NCBI RefSeq assembly: GCF_007830445.1
Contig: NZ_VLKR01000005.1
Span: 62,001-126,000 of the forward strand
DNA length: 64,000 bases
Source of the DNA: Sphingobacterium siyangense
GTDB lineage: Bacteria; Bacteroidota; Bacteroidia; Sphingobacteriales; Sphingobacteriaceae
Direction of reading: 5' to 3'
Shown: one piece after another, positions 34,968 to 44,411 of the stretch
Position numbering within the stretch: position 1 is the stretch's first letter
How the letters are laid out: each line of letters begins with the position of its first letter
Notes under the pieces: model-generated
The model's database searches: none
What the model was told of the DNA's origin: nothing
Seen by the model: only the letters and a program-made list of their open reading frames with translations
Position numbers and translations under genes: made by a program

Positions 34968-35099
34968 TTTTAGTTTAAAGTATTAGGCATTTATTATCAC
35001 GTATTTGGATTGTTGATTTTAGATAAGCCAAAAGCCGCCAATGGCGTAGGCAACTTTTGACTTTCTCCCATTATATATCCAAATACTAAAATCTCAAAA

Positions 35100-37205
35100 T
35101 TAAGCTGAACAAGAAACACATTCGTCGATGGTCGATTTTCTTGTCCGTGTATAATAAAGGGATTTCAATCCCAATTTATGTGCATAGATATAATATCTTG
35201 ACAAATCTCGTGTCGAATCCTTTGAGTTTGTATGCAAAATAGTAGATACACCCTGATCAATATGGCGTTGGATGACCGAAATCAATTTCAAGACTTTGAA
35301 TTGATCCATATCATAAGCCGATTTGAAGTAGAAATAATTATCGTTTGTCAAATATGGCATTGGATAGTAAGTCGTACTATCTCCATATTCACGCACTTCA
35401 ATGATATCGACGATTGGCATAACTGATGCAGTTGCATTCATGATATACGAAGTCGATTGATTTGGAGCAATGGCCAAGCGGTAAGCATGGTAAATACCAT
35501 GTTCTTTGATTTTTGCTTTTAATTCCAACCAATCTTCGACTGTTGGAATATGTATTCCTTCAAATAACTCCGTTACCTTAGCTGTTTTAGGCATGTAATC
35601 GCGGTTTACGTAATTGTTGAAATACGTACCATCGGCATAGGCTGATTTTTCAAATCCAACAAATGTTTTACCACGTTCTTTGGCAATTTCCATCGATGCT
35701 TCCAATGAATAATAGTTCATCATCATAAAGAAGGTATTGGCAAAATCGAGCGCTTCGTTAGATTCATACATAATGAAGCTTTTTGCAAGGTAACCATGGA
35801 GGTTCATTGCACCTAGCCCTACAGAATGCAACTCACGGTTTGCTTTTGCAATAGATGGAACCATATCGATATTGGTCACGTCTGTAACGACAGTCAAAGC
35901 ACGCATAGCCGTTTTTACGGTCTCTTTGATACGTTTGTTGTCCATTACAGTCGCGATATTTAAGGAGCCTAAGTTACAGGAGATACCATAACGGATCGTG
36001 TCCTGTTTGCCATAGATCTCAATATCGGATACTTGAGATACTTGCATGATTTCAGTACACAAGTTTGAGAATTTCACTTGACCGATTTCATTCAATGCAT
36101 GGACACGGTTGGTGTTCTCTTTGAAGAAAATATAAGGATATCCTGATTCTTTTTGTGTCTGTGCAATTTTAACTAAAAGGTGACGAGCATTGATTTTTTT
36201 CTTTTTCACGTTTGGATTCGTGATCAATTCGTCGTACATCTTGTCCATATCCATCTCATCCAAGAATTGTCCATACTCTTGCATTACCGTATGTGGGTAG
36301 ATCAAATAGCATGGTTCATCTTTTTCTGCCAATTCCATGAATTTATCCGGAACGATGATACCGATCGACAATGATTTGATACGTACTTTCTCGTCAACGT
36401 TGATTTTTTTACAATCCAAAAATTCTTCGATGTCAGAGTGGAAAATATTGAGGTATACTGCCCCAGCACCCGGACGTTGTCCCAACTGGTTCGCATATGA
36501 AAATGTATCTTCCATAATCTTCATGATTGGAAGTACACCGCCGGCACGGCCTTCAACACCTTTAATCGCTTCTCCGCGAGCACGGATTTTGGAGATATTG
36601 AACGATACACCACCACCGATAGAAGACAGCTTCATGGCGGAATCAACAGCATAACCGATACCATTTAAGTTGTCGCCGATTTCATCCAAGAAACAAGATA
36701 CCAATTCACCCGAGCGTTTCTTTCCTGCATTCAAGAATGTAGGTGTCGCTGGCTGGTATTCTTGATTGATCATGATTTCAGCATATTCGATCGCTTTTTG
36801 AACACCCTCTTCTCTTGCTAAGAACAAGGAAACAGCAACTACACGATCCTCATAGCGTTCCAGGAACTTTTCACCAGAATCGTCACGTAAAGCGTAGCTC
36901 TGGAAGAATTTGAATGCCGCCATAAAAGATTCGAAACGGAATTTTTTCGCATACACATAGTTGAAGACCGTTTCCATTTCTTCAAATGTAAACCATTGGT
37001 AAAAGTCAATATAATAGTTGTTTTCTACCAAATAGTCTATTTTTTCTTTTAATGTATAAAAGAACACTGTGTTCTTATTTACATATTCTAAGAAATATGC
37101 ACGAACCGCTTCCTTATCTTTATGTAAGCTGAATTCGTCATCATGCTTAATCATGATTTCATTATTAAGCAATATCCAGTTTTTTGCTACTTCGTTTGCT
37201 ACCAT
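35100..37205 (-). CDS. nrdE: Class Ib ribonucleotide reductase, large (catalytic) subunit
   Basis: 701 aa. Reduces ribonucleotides to deoxyribonucleotides. It lacks the N-terminal ATP-cone of class Ia enzymes, as expected for NrdE. Visible catalytic parts: the redox Cys pair (GELVSCFLDE and GISCNLGSLN), the radical-site segment FSNLCTEIMQ with Asn, Cys and Glu, and the C-terminal swinging cysteines in ECVSCSA that are recharged by NrdH. The ATG at 37205 overlaps nrdI by 41 bases; another in-frame ATG at 37154 would remove the overlap but would cut WILLNNEIM, which looks conserved, so 37205 is kept. Confidence 0.95.
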   Translation of the reverse strand: MVANEVAKNWILLNNEIMIKHDDEFSLHKDKEAVRAYFLEYVNKNTVFFYTLKEKIDYLVENNYYIDFYQWFTFEEMETVFNYVYAKKFRFESFMAAFKFFQSYALRDDSGEKFLERYEDRVVAVSLFLAREEGVQKAIEYAEIMINQEYQPATPTFLNAGKKRSGELVSCFLDEIGDNLNGIGYAVDSAMKLSSIGGGVSFNISKIRARGEAIKGVEGRAGGVLPIMKIMEDTFSYANQLGQRPGAGAVYLNIFHSDIEEFLDCKKINVDEKVRIKSLSIGIIVPDKFMELAEKDEPCYLIYPHTVMQEYGQFLDEMDMDKMYDELITNPNVKKKKINARHLLVKIAQTQKESGYPYIFFKENTNRVHALNEIGQVKFSNLCTEIMQVSQVSDIEIYGKQDTIRYGISCNLGSLNIATVMDNKRIKETVKTAMRALTVVTDVTNIDMVPSIAKANRELHSVGLGAMNLHGYLAKSFIMYESNEALDFANTFFMMMNYYSLEASMEIAKERGKTFVGFEKSAYADGTYFNNYVNRDYMPKTAKVTELFEGIHIPTVEDWLELKAKIKEHGIYHAYRLAIAPNQSTSYIMNATASVMPIVDIIEVREYGDSTTYYPMPYLTNDNYFYFKSAYDMDQFKVLKLISVIQRHIDQGVSTILHTNSKDSTRDLSRYYIYAHKLGLKSLYYTRTRKSTIDECVSCSA

Positions 37206-37572
37206 CGCAAAAGTTCTTTAAGATGTCAATAAATTGATTAATATCTTCCATTGTTCCGGACAGTTCAAATTTGAACGCCAGTGGAATGTCGAAATCCTGT
37301 GAAATGCGATCAGCTGCTAGACCAAAATTCGGTCCCCAGTTGCGGTTGCCACTGGAAGTAACAGAATAAATATTTTTAGCTTCGCGTTTCATGAATTCTT
37401 TTGTATTTTCGGGCACCTGTCCAAAATTTGTGGTGAAAGTGACCAAATGCCCAGGGTCTTTTACCGTTAAATCGGCGGTGATTTTATGGATTTGCCAACC
37501 CGTTATCTGAGCTACTTTATCCATAAAACGTTGTACGTTCCCCGTTCTGGAATCATAATAAATGTGTATCAT
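37165..37572 (-). CDS. nrdI: Flavodoxin-like NrdI
   Basis: 135 aa. FMN protein that supplies oxidant for assembling the Mn-tyrosyl cofactor of NrdF. The N-terminal IHIYYDSRTGNVQRFMDKV is the FMN phosphate-binding loop, and VTSSGNRNWGPNFGLAADRI is the NrdI-specific second loop. Presence of this gene is a marker of class Ib. Its 3' end overlaps nrdE by 41 bases, and nrdH lies 34 bases upstream. Confidence 0.93.
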   Translation of the reverse strand: MIHIYYDSRTGNVQRFMDKVAQITGWQIHKITADLTVKDPGHLVTFTTNFGQVPENTKEFMKREAKNIYSVTSSGNRNWGPNFGLAADRISQDFDIPLAFKFELSGTMEDINQFIDILKNFCDGSKRSSKKLDIA

Positions 37573-37606
37573 GTCACTGTTTCATTTTAATGATACGCTA
37601 AATTTA

Positions 37607-37840
37607 TTAAAGTGCAATGGCAGCCAATTCCTCTGGTTTAAAGCCAATGATACGGTGTTGAATCTCTTCATTTTCCAACACAATTACCGTAGGAACAGTG
37701 CGGATTTTGAATCTTGCGGCCAAGTCTGGTTCATCAAAAGGATTAACCGTTTCATATTGGATACCTTTTTGATCCAAATAAGCCGATACTTGTGCACAAG
37801 GAGCACAATCGTTTTTCTCAAATTTGATAATTCTTGCCAT
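37607..37840 (-). CDS. nrdH: Glutaredoxin-like electron donor NrdH
   Basis: 77 aa. Thioredoxin fold with redox pair Cys12/Cys15 in NDCAPCAQ; the cis-Pro is in RTVPTVIV. NrdH has glutaredoxin size but is reduced by thioredoxin reductase, and it transfers electrons to the NrdE C-terminal cysteines. First gene of nrdHIEF. The motif CAPC differs from the common CMQC of NrdH, so the call rests on context as much as on sequence. Confidence 0.88.
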   Translation of the reverse strand: MARIIKFEKNDCAPCAQVSAYLDQKGIQYETVNPFDEPDLAARFKIRTVPTVIVLENEEIQHRIIGFKPEELAAIAL

Positions 37841-38301
37841 GTTTACTTGTTTATTTTTTTACTCCAATCTTTATAGAAAAACCCGGTACGAAGTTAATGG
37901 TATCAATTTTAATCGGGGAGACTAGATTGAAGGTTAATCTAGCCATTTAAAATAGACAATTCGCCAAAAAGAAAAGTCTGTATTTCGATACTTAAAAACT
38001 TCGTTGAGTTGCCAATTCTTTCATTAGCTTAACAAATATCTTATATTTTCTTTCGATGCGGTAGTTTGACTTTTCCACATTTTGGGCAAAAGTTTGTCAG
38101 AGAATGCGTTTGCTGAAGATTCGTGTTTTTAAATTGCTGGTTTTCTGTATTTTGTAAATGTGGATAACTTTAAATTAGTAATTTTTACCGCTATTTTACA
38201 AATGATTTAAGTTTAATTTTAGTGTCATAAAAAAGCTACAAAGCTTGCTTTTTTATGAAATTTTTATTACCTTATTTTGCCCTAATTTGAAAAATAAATT
38301 T
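37841..38301. other. Non-coding region between divergent nrdH and the S9 peptidase gene
   Basis: About 460 bases, AT-rich. A perfect 11-bp inverted repeat (38226-38236 with 38247-38257; A6/T6 run plus GC) is located 45 bases before the S9 start. It has terminator shape but no rightward gene precedes it. No NrdR box was identified. Confidence 0.45.
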
Positions 38302-40704
38302 ATGAAGAAACTATTCTATGGTCTCTTGCTTCTAGCATCGCTACAGACGCAAGCGCAGGAAAACATTACCTTTCAAAAACCCTCTACTGAAATTTTGGCC
38401 TTAGCCGATTATGTGCGCCCACCTCAAATAAAGATTTTAAGCGATAAAAATTGGATGTTATTTACGTTTCGACCTACGTATAAAAGCCTGACCGACTTAG
38501 GCCAGGAAGAAATGAAACTGGCGGGATTGCGGATTAATCCGAAGACGAACATGGAAAGTTCAACAATCTTTTTCGATAAGATTGCCTTGAAAAAAATAGG
38601 GCAAAATGTGGAATTTTCCGACTTCACGGGGATACCCGAAAAAGCGGCGATGGCCAATTTTGTATTCTCTCCAGACAATAAGCTTTTGGCATTTAGCAAT
38701 ACAAATGAAAGCGGAACGGCCTTATTTGTCATTGATCTTGCAACTCGAAATGTCAAACAGTTGACTGCCTACAATCTGAATGGAACATTAACAGCGCCAT
38801 TTCAGTGGCTGAGAAATTCTTCCGGTTTACTGATTACAAGCCTGCCAAAGGATAGGGCTGCACTGTTAGATCCTTCAAAAGATTTGCCGACAGGACCTAT
38901 TGTCTCAACGAGTGATGGGAAGGTGTCCCAATTGAGAACGTACCAAGATCTGCTTAAAAATCCGCAGGACGAAGCGAATTTCGAAACATTGGTGCAATCC
39001 AATCTTGAACTTGTGGACCTTGACGGTAAGATTTCTTCCTTTAAAGATAAAGCCATTTATACGGGAATCAGCTTCTCTCCGGATGGCGAGTACGTGATGA
39101 TCACGACTATCACAAAACCTTATTCCTATGTAGTTCCCGTCTCGTCTTTTCCACAGCAGATTCGTATTTATGATCGATCGGGCAAAGAAATAGCGCTTGT
39201 GAATGAGACCCCCTTGACAGAGGTAATGCCAAAGGGTTTTTCGTCGACACGATCGGGAAAACGGGCCTGGCATTGGCGGAGTGATCAGCCAGCTACGTTG
39301 GCCTATGTAGAAGCTTTGGATGGTGGGAACGCGAATAAACCTGCTGAGTTTCGTGATGCCTTATATACTTTATCTTACCCTTACAACGGTGCGGGGAAAC
39401 TTATTTTTAAAACCAAAGACCGTTATGCTGGTGTAACATGGGGAAATGATAAATATGCATTGATCAATTCGCAATGGTACGATACGAGAAATGCAAAAAC
39501 TTTTGTGGTGAATCCTTCTACCGGAGAATCCAAACTGTTGCAAGAGCGGAACAGTCAGGATGTGTATAATGATCCAGGAGATGTGTATATGGAAAAAAAT
39601 AGTTTAGGCACTTATTCAATGTATGTAGATAAAGATAAAGCACTGTTTGTTGGTAAGGGATTTACTAAAAATGGTGAGTTTCCTTTTGTGGATGAGCTTG
39701 ATCTGCATTCATTGAAGAAAAAACGCATCTACACTGCTCCAGCATCTGAAATGCAAGAACGTATCGCCCAACTAGTGAACCCTAAAACTGGTGATCTGTT
39801 GATTTCGCTTCAGTCAGCATCGATTTATCCGAATTATTTCATGAAAAATATGAAATCGGGGAAACAGGTGACGCTCACCACGTTGGAAAACCCGTTTAAA
39901 TCGTTGGAAAAAGTCCATAAAGAGATTTTAAAATACAAGCGCAAGGATGGAGTCGAACTTTCCGGAACGTTATATTTACCTGCCGGTTATGATTTTACGA
40001 AGAAAGAGAAGTTGCCTCTGCTAATGTGGGCTTATCCACGGGAATATAAAGACAAGAATACAGCAGGGCAAAGCACGGCCAATCCGAAAGAGTTTACCTT
40101 CCCAAGTTATGGTTCTTTTATCTACTGGGTATCGAAGGGCTATGCTGTATTGGATAATGCGGCCTTCCCTATTGTTGGAGAGGGAACAAAAGAACCGAAT
40201 GATACCTTTATTGAACAACTTGTGGCAAATGCCGAAGCTGCAATTGATGCGGTAGATCATTTGGGTTATATCGATCGGAAAAAAGTTGCTGTGGGTGGGC
40301 ATTCCTATGGTGCGTTTATGACAGCACATCTGTTGTCCAATTCAAAATTGTTTGCCGCAGGAATAGCGCGTTCTGGAGCATACAATCGGACCTTAACACC
40401 ATTTGGTTTTCAGAGTGAACAACGTAACTTCTGGGATGATCCAGCCTTGTATATGACCATGTCTCCATTTGTGAGTGCTGATCGGATGAAAACCCCACTT
40501 TTGTTGGTTCATGGCGGAGCCGATAATAATCCCGGAACATTCACCCTGCAGACAGAACGCTATTTTCAGGCCCTGAAAAACTTGGGAGCTCCCGTGCGTA
40601 TGGTCATTTTACCACGCGAAGCACATGGATATGTCGCCAAAGAAAATATCTTCCATTTACTATGGGAACAAGATCAGTTTCTAGAAAAATATTTAAGAAA
40701 CTGA
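38302..40704 (+). CDS. Secreted S9-family serine peptidase (prolyl oligopeptidase fold)
   Basis: About 800 aa. A signal peptide (LFYGLLLLASLQTQAQ) is followed by a beta-propeller (about 60-530; FSPDNKLLAFSNTNESG, FSPDGEYVMITT) and a C-terminal alpha/beta-hydrolase domain. Catalytic triad: Ser in GGHSYGAF near 669, Asp in LVHGGADNN near 740, His in REAHGY near 774. The propeller narrows access to short peptides. The sequence resembles the glutamyl endopeptidase-like branch (GSEP) of S9. ATG 38302 is chosen because it begins the signal peptide; the upstream start at 38245 overlaps a hairpin. Confidence 0.92.
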   Translation: MKKLFYGLLLLASLQTQAQENITFQKPSTEILALADYVRPPQIKILSDKNWMLFTFRPTYKSLTDLGQEEMKLAGLRINPKTNMESSTIFFDKIALKKIGQNVEFSDFTGIPEKAAMANFVFSPDNKLLAFSNTNESGTALFVIDLATRNVKQLTAYNLNGTLTAPFQWLRNSSGLLITSLPKDRAALLDPSKDLPTGPIVSTSDGKVSQLRTYQDLLKNPQDEANFETLVQSNLELVDLDGKISSFKDKAIYTGISFSPDGEYVMITTITKPYSYVVPVSSFPQQIRIYDRSGKEIALVNETPLTEVMPKGFSSTRSGKRAWHWRSDQPATLAYVEALDGGNANKPAEFRDALYTLSYPYNGAGKLIFKTKDRYAGVTWGNDKYALINSQWYDTRNAKTFVVNPSTGESKLLQERNSQDVYNDPGDVYMEKNSLGTYSMYVDKDKALFVGKGFTKNGEFPFVDELDLHSLKKKRIYTAPASEMQERIAQLVNPKTGDLLISLQSASIYPNYFMKNMKSGKQVTLTTLENPFKSLEKVHKEILKYKRKDGVELSGTLYLPAGYDFTKKEKLPLLMWAYPREYKDKNTAGQSTANPKEFTFPSYGSFIYWVSKGYAVLDNAAFPIVGEGTKEPNDTFIEQLVANAEAAIDAVDHLGYIDRKKVAVGGHSYGAFMTAHLLSNSKLFAAGIARSGAYNRTLTPFGFQSEQRNFWDDPALYMTMSPFVSADRMKTPLLLVHGGADNNPGTFTLQTERYFQALKNLGAPVRMVILPREAHGYVAKENIFHLLWEQDQFLEKYLRN

Positions 40705-40741
40705 CCATTTAACTAACCGAAATCAATAGCATTACAGAGTG

Positions 40742-40796
40742 AACACTTAAATAGAAAAAGGAAATAATTATTATTCCCTTTTTCTATTTAAGTGTT
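40742..40796 (+). terminator. Long hairpin terminator after the S9 peptidase gene
   Basis: Two 26-base arms (40742-40767 and 40771-40796) pair with a single mismatch around a 3-base loop; the left arm holds an A-run and the right arm a T-run. Confidence 0.75.
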
Positions 40797-40973
40797 TATT
40801 TTCTTGAGGCCTGTTTTTTTTCATTAAGTACCAATGATCTCAATCGTTCTGTTTATAAAAATTGTTCAGACTCATTGACTTCAATACACTCCTTTCACTC
40901 GGTTATTGCTCAGAATATACCTTGTGTCTACTTTCATAGCCTCTATTCTTGCAAGATGATAAATATTTTGTAG

Positions 40974-41489
40974 CTATTTACTCGCTTTAACCATAAACGG
41001 AACGACATACTGTCCCCATTCTAAAGAGACGGTTCCTTGCGGAGTTGCATTGATCTTAAATTGTTCCTGTGAATTGCTTGCTGTGGCATTGCTAACAGAA
41101 ACACGTAAAGCATCTTCGTTGGCATCATATTTTGTTCCCCACTGATTCCACACTTTATTGAACATAATTGTTGTTTCGTGTTCTCCAGGGATGCTGTAAA
41201 GGCCATATTTACCAGCAGCTAATTTCTTGCCTTCAACCAATACATCTTTATTAAATTCGATGGTGGTCGCTTCATTTGCTCCAGTACGCCATACAATACC
41301 GATAGGGGCGATATCAACACCAAGCTGACGGCCTTTCAATGAAGGGCGGCTATAATTAATGTCAATCGTGACACCATCGGTGGTGGTTACCTTAGTGTTG
41401 TCTGGAGGACTTGGGCGTTTACTTTTGTCGGTCTGAGCAAAAGTAAGTTGACCTATTAAGGTCAGAATCGTTAAAATTAGTACTCTCAT
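40974..41489 (-). CDS. DUF2911-family secreted protein
   Basis: About 171 aa from ATG 41489, which begins a signal peptide (LILTILTLIGQLTFAQ). The mature part (TTTDGVTIDINYSRPSLKGR, WRTGANEATTIEF, LAAGKYGLYSIPGEHETTIM) is the DUF2911 domain, a beta-sandwich widespread in Bacteroidota envelopes. Function unknown. The family often occurs singly. A longer frame to 41561 lacks a signal and is rejected. A terminator lies upstream at 41687-41735, so it is transcribed on its own. Confidence 0.9.
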   Translation of the reverse strand: MRVLILTILTLIGQLTFAQTDKSKRPSPPDNTKVTTTDGVTIDINYSRPSLKGRQLGVDIAPIGIVWRTGANEATTIEFNKDVLVEGKKLAAGKYGLYSIPGEHETTIMFNKVWNQWGTKYDANEDALRVSVSNATASNSQEQFKINATPQGTVSLEWGQYVVPFMVKASK

Positions 41490-41686
41490 TTTTCGTATAG
41501 TATTGATTAAACAATTAAACTTAGATAAATTACTTTTTATATGCAATATGCCTTTGGTCAAATAAAAATAATTTATCGCTCTCTCCTAAGCTATTGAATA
41601 TCTTTTAATAACGGAAATATACGATTTTTTAGGTGATGGAATTGTTAGTTTTTTTTGAATATTTGGGGAATGGCAATTGTATTCTT

Positions 41687-41735
41687 ATAAACAGAAAAAG
41701 CCCGTGATTTGTGCACGAGCTTTTTTCTGTTTATA
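41687..41735 (-). terminator. Terminator of ilvA
   Basis: Imperfect stem with arms near 41687-41706 and 41715-41735 (ATAAACAGAAAAAG with its complement), T-run on the minus strand. Confidence 0.7.
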
Positions 41736-41744
41736 CGCTTTTAC

Positions 41745-42992
41745 TTATACAAGGTATTCAAATAGTGTCTGGTCTTTATTGATTTCAATGACATCAAACT
41801 TATATTCTTTCATGCGTTCAATCAGTGTTTCGTAATCCTCAGGCTTGTTGAGCTCAATGCCGACTAGCGCTGGACCTCTTTCGCGTTCGGTTTTTTTGAT
41901 AAACTCAAAACGGGTAATATCATCCTTAGGCCCCAATACTTCAGAAACGAAGAGTTTTAAGGCGCCTGGACGTTGTGGGAAACGAACGATAAAATAATGC
42001 TTGTACCCTTCGTAAAGTAGAGACAATTCTTTGATTTCACTCATGCGGTCGATATCGTTGTTTCCACCGGATATGATGCAGACGACTTTCTTACCTTTAA
42101 TTTCATCTTTGTGAAATTCAAGAGCGGCCACGGATAGAGCGCCTGCAGGCTCAACGACAATTGCATCCTTATTGTACAGCTCTAGGATACAGGTACAGAT
42201 CTTTCCTTCGGGAATAGAGCGTGTATCATCCAACAACTGTTTGGCAATTTCAAATGTCGTTGCACCGATCTTTTTAACGGCGGCCCCATCAACAAATTTG
42301 TTGATATGCTCGAGCTCGATCGGTGCGCCATGTGTCAAAGCCGCTTGCATAGAAGGAGCTCCTTCGGGTTCAACACCATAACATTTGATCGCTTTGTTTT
42401 TACTCTTCAGGTAATAGCTTGCTCCCGCGGCAAGTCCACCTCCACCAATTGGGATAAATATGGCGTCCATATCGGGAAGATCTTGTAAAGCTTCAACGGC
42501 TACAGTACCCTGTCCTTCCACAACTTTGAGATCATCAAATGGCGGAATGAAAGTCATGCCATGCTCTGCTGTATAAGCCAGCGCCGCTTTTTGGCAGTCA
42601 TCAAAAGTGTCTCCGGTCAAGATGATTTCTACATTACCGTTACCCCACATTTCCGTTTGTGAAATCTTTTGGCGTGGTGTCGGACCCGGCATAAATATCA
42701 CGCCTTTGATGTCGAGTTTATTGCAGGAGAAAGCAACGCCCTGAGCGTGGTTGCCTGCGCTGGCACATACAACGCCACGTTGTCGCTCTTCCGCTGTTAA
42801 GGAAATAATTTTATTGTAGGCACCGCGTAATTTATAGGAACGTACGACTTGTAAATCTTCCCGTTTGAGATAGACTTCAGCGCCATATTTTTCGGATAGA
42901 TGCCGATTATATTGAAGCGGTGTTCTGTTGACCACAGACTTGATGCGGTCAAGCGTAGCTTCTGAATTGATGTTTAAGGTTGATAGATTCAT
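41745..42992 (-). CDS. ilvA: Threonine ammonia-lyase (threonine deaminase)
   Basis: 415 aa. PLP enzyme that converts threonine to 2-oxobutanoate and ammonia, the entry step of isoleucine synthesis. PLP lysine is Lys54 in RSYKLRGAYN; the phosphate-binding loop is PIGGGGLAAG. The last 80 residues (YFIVRFPQRPGALKLFVSEV) form one ACT-like domain, probably the isoleucine sensor; this short form has one ACT unit instead of the two of E. coli IlvA. It lies downstream of leuA behind a terminator, so it has its own promoter, but belongs to the same pathway cluster. Confidence 0.94.
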   Translation of the reverse strand: MNLSTLNINSEATLDRIKSVVNRTPLQYNRHLSEKYGAEVYLKREDLQVVRSYKLRGAYNKIISLTAEERQRGVVCASAGNHAQGVAFSCNKLDIKGVIFMPGPTPRQKISQTEMWGNGNVEIILTGDTFDDCQKAALAYTAEHGMTFIPPFDDLKVVEGQGTVAVEALQDLPDMDAIFIPIGGGGLAAGASYYLKSKNKAIKCYGVEPEGAPSMQAALTHGAPIELEHINKFVDGAAVKKIGATTFEIAKQLLDDTRSIPEGKICTCILELYNKDAIVVEPAGALSVAALEFHKDEIKGKKVVCIISGGNNDIDRMSEIKELSLLYEGYKHYFIVRFPQRPGALKLFVSEVLGPKDDITRFEFIKKTERERGPALVGIELNKPEDYETLIERMKEYKFDVIEINKDQTLFEYLV

Positions 42993-43170
42993 TGTTAGAT
43001 GATTGCCTAGTTAAGGTAGCAAATAAAACGCAGATATTCGCTGTTATATGAGAGATTCTACCTATACAGTGTTTAAATTTAGTTGATTTTGAATGGAAGA
43101 CCGTCTGAACACATGCTAAAATAATAATCAGCTATGTGTCATGTGGATCCTTTTAAAAAAAATGTACTTA

Positions 43171-43208
43171 TGATAAAAAAAGGCTGCATCTGCAGCCTTC
43201 CTTTTTTT
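43171..43208 (-). terminator. Terminator at the end of the ilv-leu operon
   Basis: Short stem AAGGCTGCA (43180-43188) with its complement (43191-43199), flanked by A- and T-runs, just after the leuA stop on the minus strand. Confidence 0.8.
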
Positions 43209-44370
43209 ATATTTTTTCCTGGATGAGGCTTTTTAGGTCATCATCACAAATATTTTTCTTTTCGTCGGCTAAAACCAGGAAACGTTGATAGCAATCTGCT
43301 AAATCATCTTTTTCAAGATGGAAACCTAAACGCTCCAAATGGTGCTTAAGGGCATGTCTACCTGAACGAGCTGTCAGGATAATATCAGCTTCAACCAAAC
43401 CAACATCTTCTGGTCTGATGATCTCATAGTTTTCGCGGTGTTTTAGGAAACCATCTTGGTGAATACCCGAGCTATGCGCGAAGGCATTACGGCCAACGAT
43501 TGCTTTATTCGGTTGGACAGGCATGTTCATCATTTCACTTACCTTGCGCGATAAGTACGTAAACATGCGGCTATCGATGTTTGATGTTAAGCTTCCAAAC
43601 GACTGGTTGTGTACTTTAAGGATCATGGCCACTTCTTCAAGCGACGTGTTTCCGGCACGTTCACCGATACCGTTGATTGTACATTCTACCTGGCGGGCTC
43701 CATTTTGAATGGCAGCGATAGAATTTGCTGTTGCAAGTCCTAGGTCATTGTGACAATGTGCCGAAATAATGGCCTGATCGATATTGCGCACATTCTCCTT
43801 GAGATACTTGATTTTTGACCCATACTGATCCGGTAAACAATAACCGTTTGTATCAGGGATGTTGACCACCGTAGCACCAGCCGCAATGACCGACTCAACC
43901 ATTTTAGCTAGAAATGCCAAGTCTGCGCGACCAGCATCTTCTGCATAAAACTCGACATCTTCCACATAGGATTTGGCATGTTTTACAGCCGCAACAGCAC
44001 GTTCTAAAATTTCTTCTCTTGTGCTGTTGAATTTATATTTGATATGCATGTCCGAAGAACCAATACCGGTGTGAATACGTGGGCGTTTGGCATATTTTAA
44101 TGCCTCAGCAGCTACGTCAATATCGTTTTGATTGGCACGGGTCAATGCACATATAATAACATCGTTCACCGCTTTAGATAATTCTACAACCGATTGAAAA
44201 TCACCAGGGCTAGACACTGGGAAACCGGCTTCGATAATATCTACCCCTAGTTTTTCCAGGTCTTTAGCAATCTCAATTTTCTCCGGAGTGGTTAATTGGC
44301 AGCCTGGTACCTGTTCGCCATCACGTAAGGTGGTGTCGAAAATGTAAAGATGATTAGGATCGTGTAACAT
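43207..44370 (-). CDS. leuA: 2-isopropylmalate synthase, short form
   Basis: 387 aa. Condenses acetyl-CoA with 2-oxoisovalerate, the first leucine-specific step. The TIM-barrel is complete: [16 protein letters not shown], the metal-binding [10 protein letters not shown], and [15 protein letters not shown]. The protein ends soon after the barrel, so the C-terminal LeuA dimer/allosteric domain of about 120 residues found in the usual 500-aa form is absent. Loss of leucine feedback control is possible. Isopropylmalate synthase is favoured over homocitrate or citramalate synthase because leuBCD lie in the same operon. Confidence 0.9.
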   Translation of the reverse strand: MLHDPNHLYIFDTTLRDGEQVPGCQLTTPEKIEIAKDLEKLGVDIIEAGFPVSSPGDFQSVVELSKAVNDVIICALTRANQNDIDVAAEALKYAKRPRIHTGIGSSDMHIKYKFNSTREEILERAVAAVKHAKSYVEDVEFYAEDAGRADLAFLAKMVESVIAAGATVVNIPDTNGYCLPDQYGSKIKYLKENVRNIDQAIISAHCHNDLGLATANSIAAIQNGARQVECTINGIGERAGNTSLEEVAMILKVHNQSFGSLTSNIDSRMFTYLSRKVSEMMNMPVQPNKAIVGRNAFAHSSGIHQDGFLKHRENYEIIRPEDVGLVEADIILTARSGRHALKHHLERLGFHLEKDDLADCYQRFLVLADEKKNICDDDLKSLIQEKI

Positions 44371-44411
44371 AATTTCTTAATTCAAAAGATTTACAAATTA
44401 AAAAGGGTATA

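Noticed and set aside
33981..37205. Class Ia ribonucleotide reductase
   Set aside because: NrdE lacks the ATP-cone, and nrdI and nrdH-like genes precede it, so class Ib is the better call.
43207..44370. Homocitrate or citramalate synthase instead of LeuA
   Set aside because: The gene is the last of an operon with leuB, leuC and leuD, and threonine deaminase (ilvA) is present, so a citramalate route is not needed.
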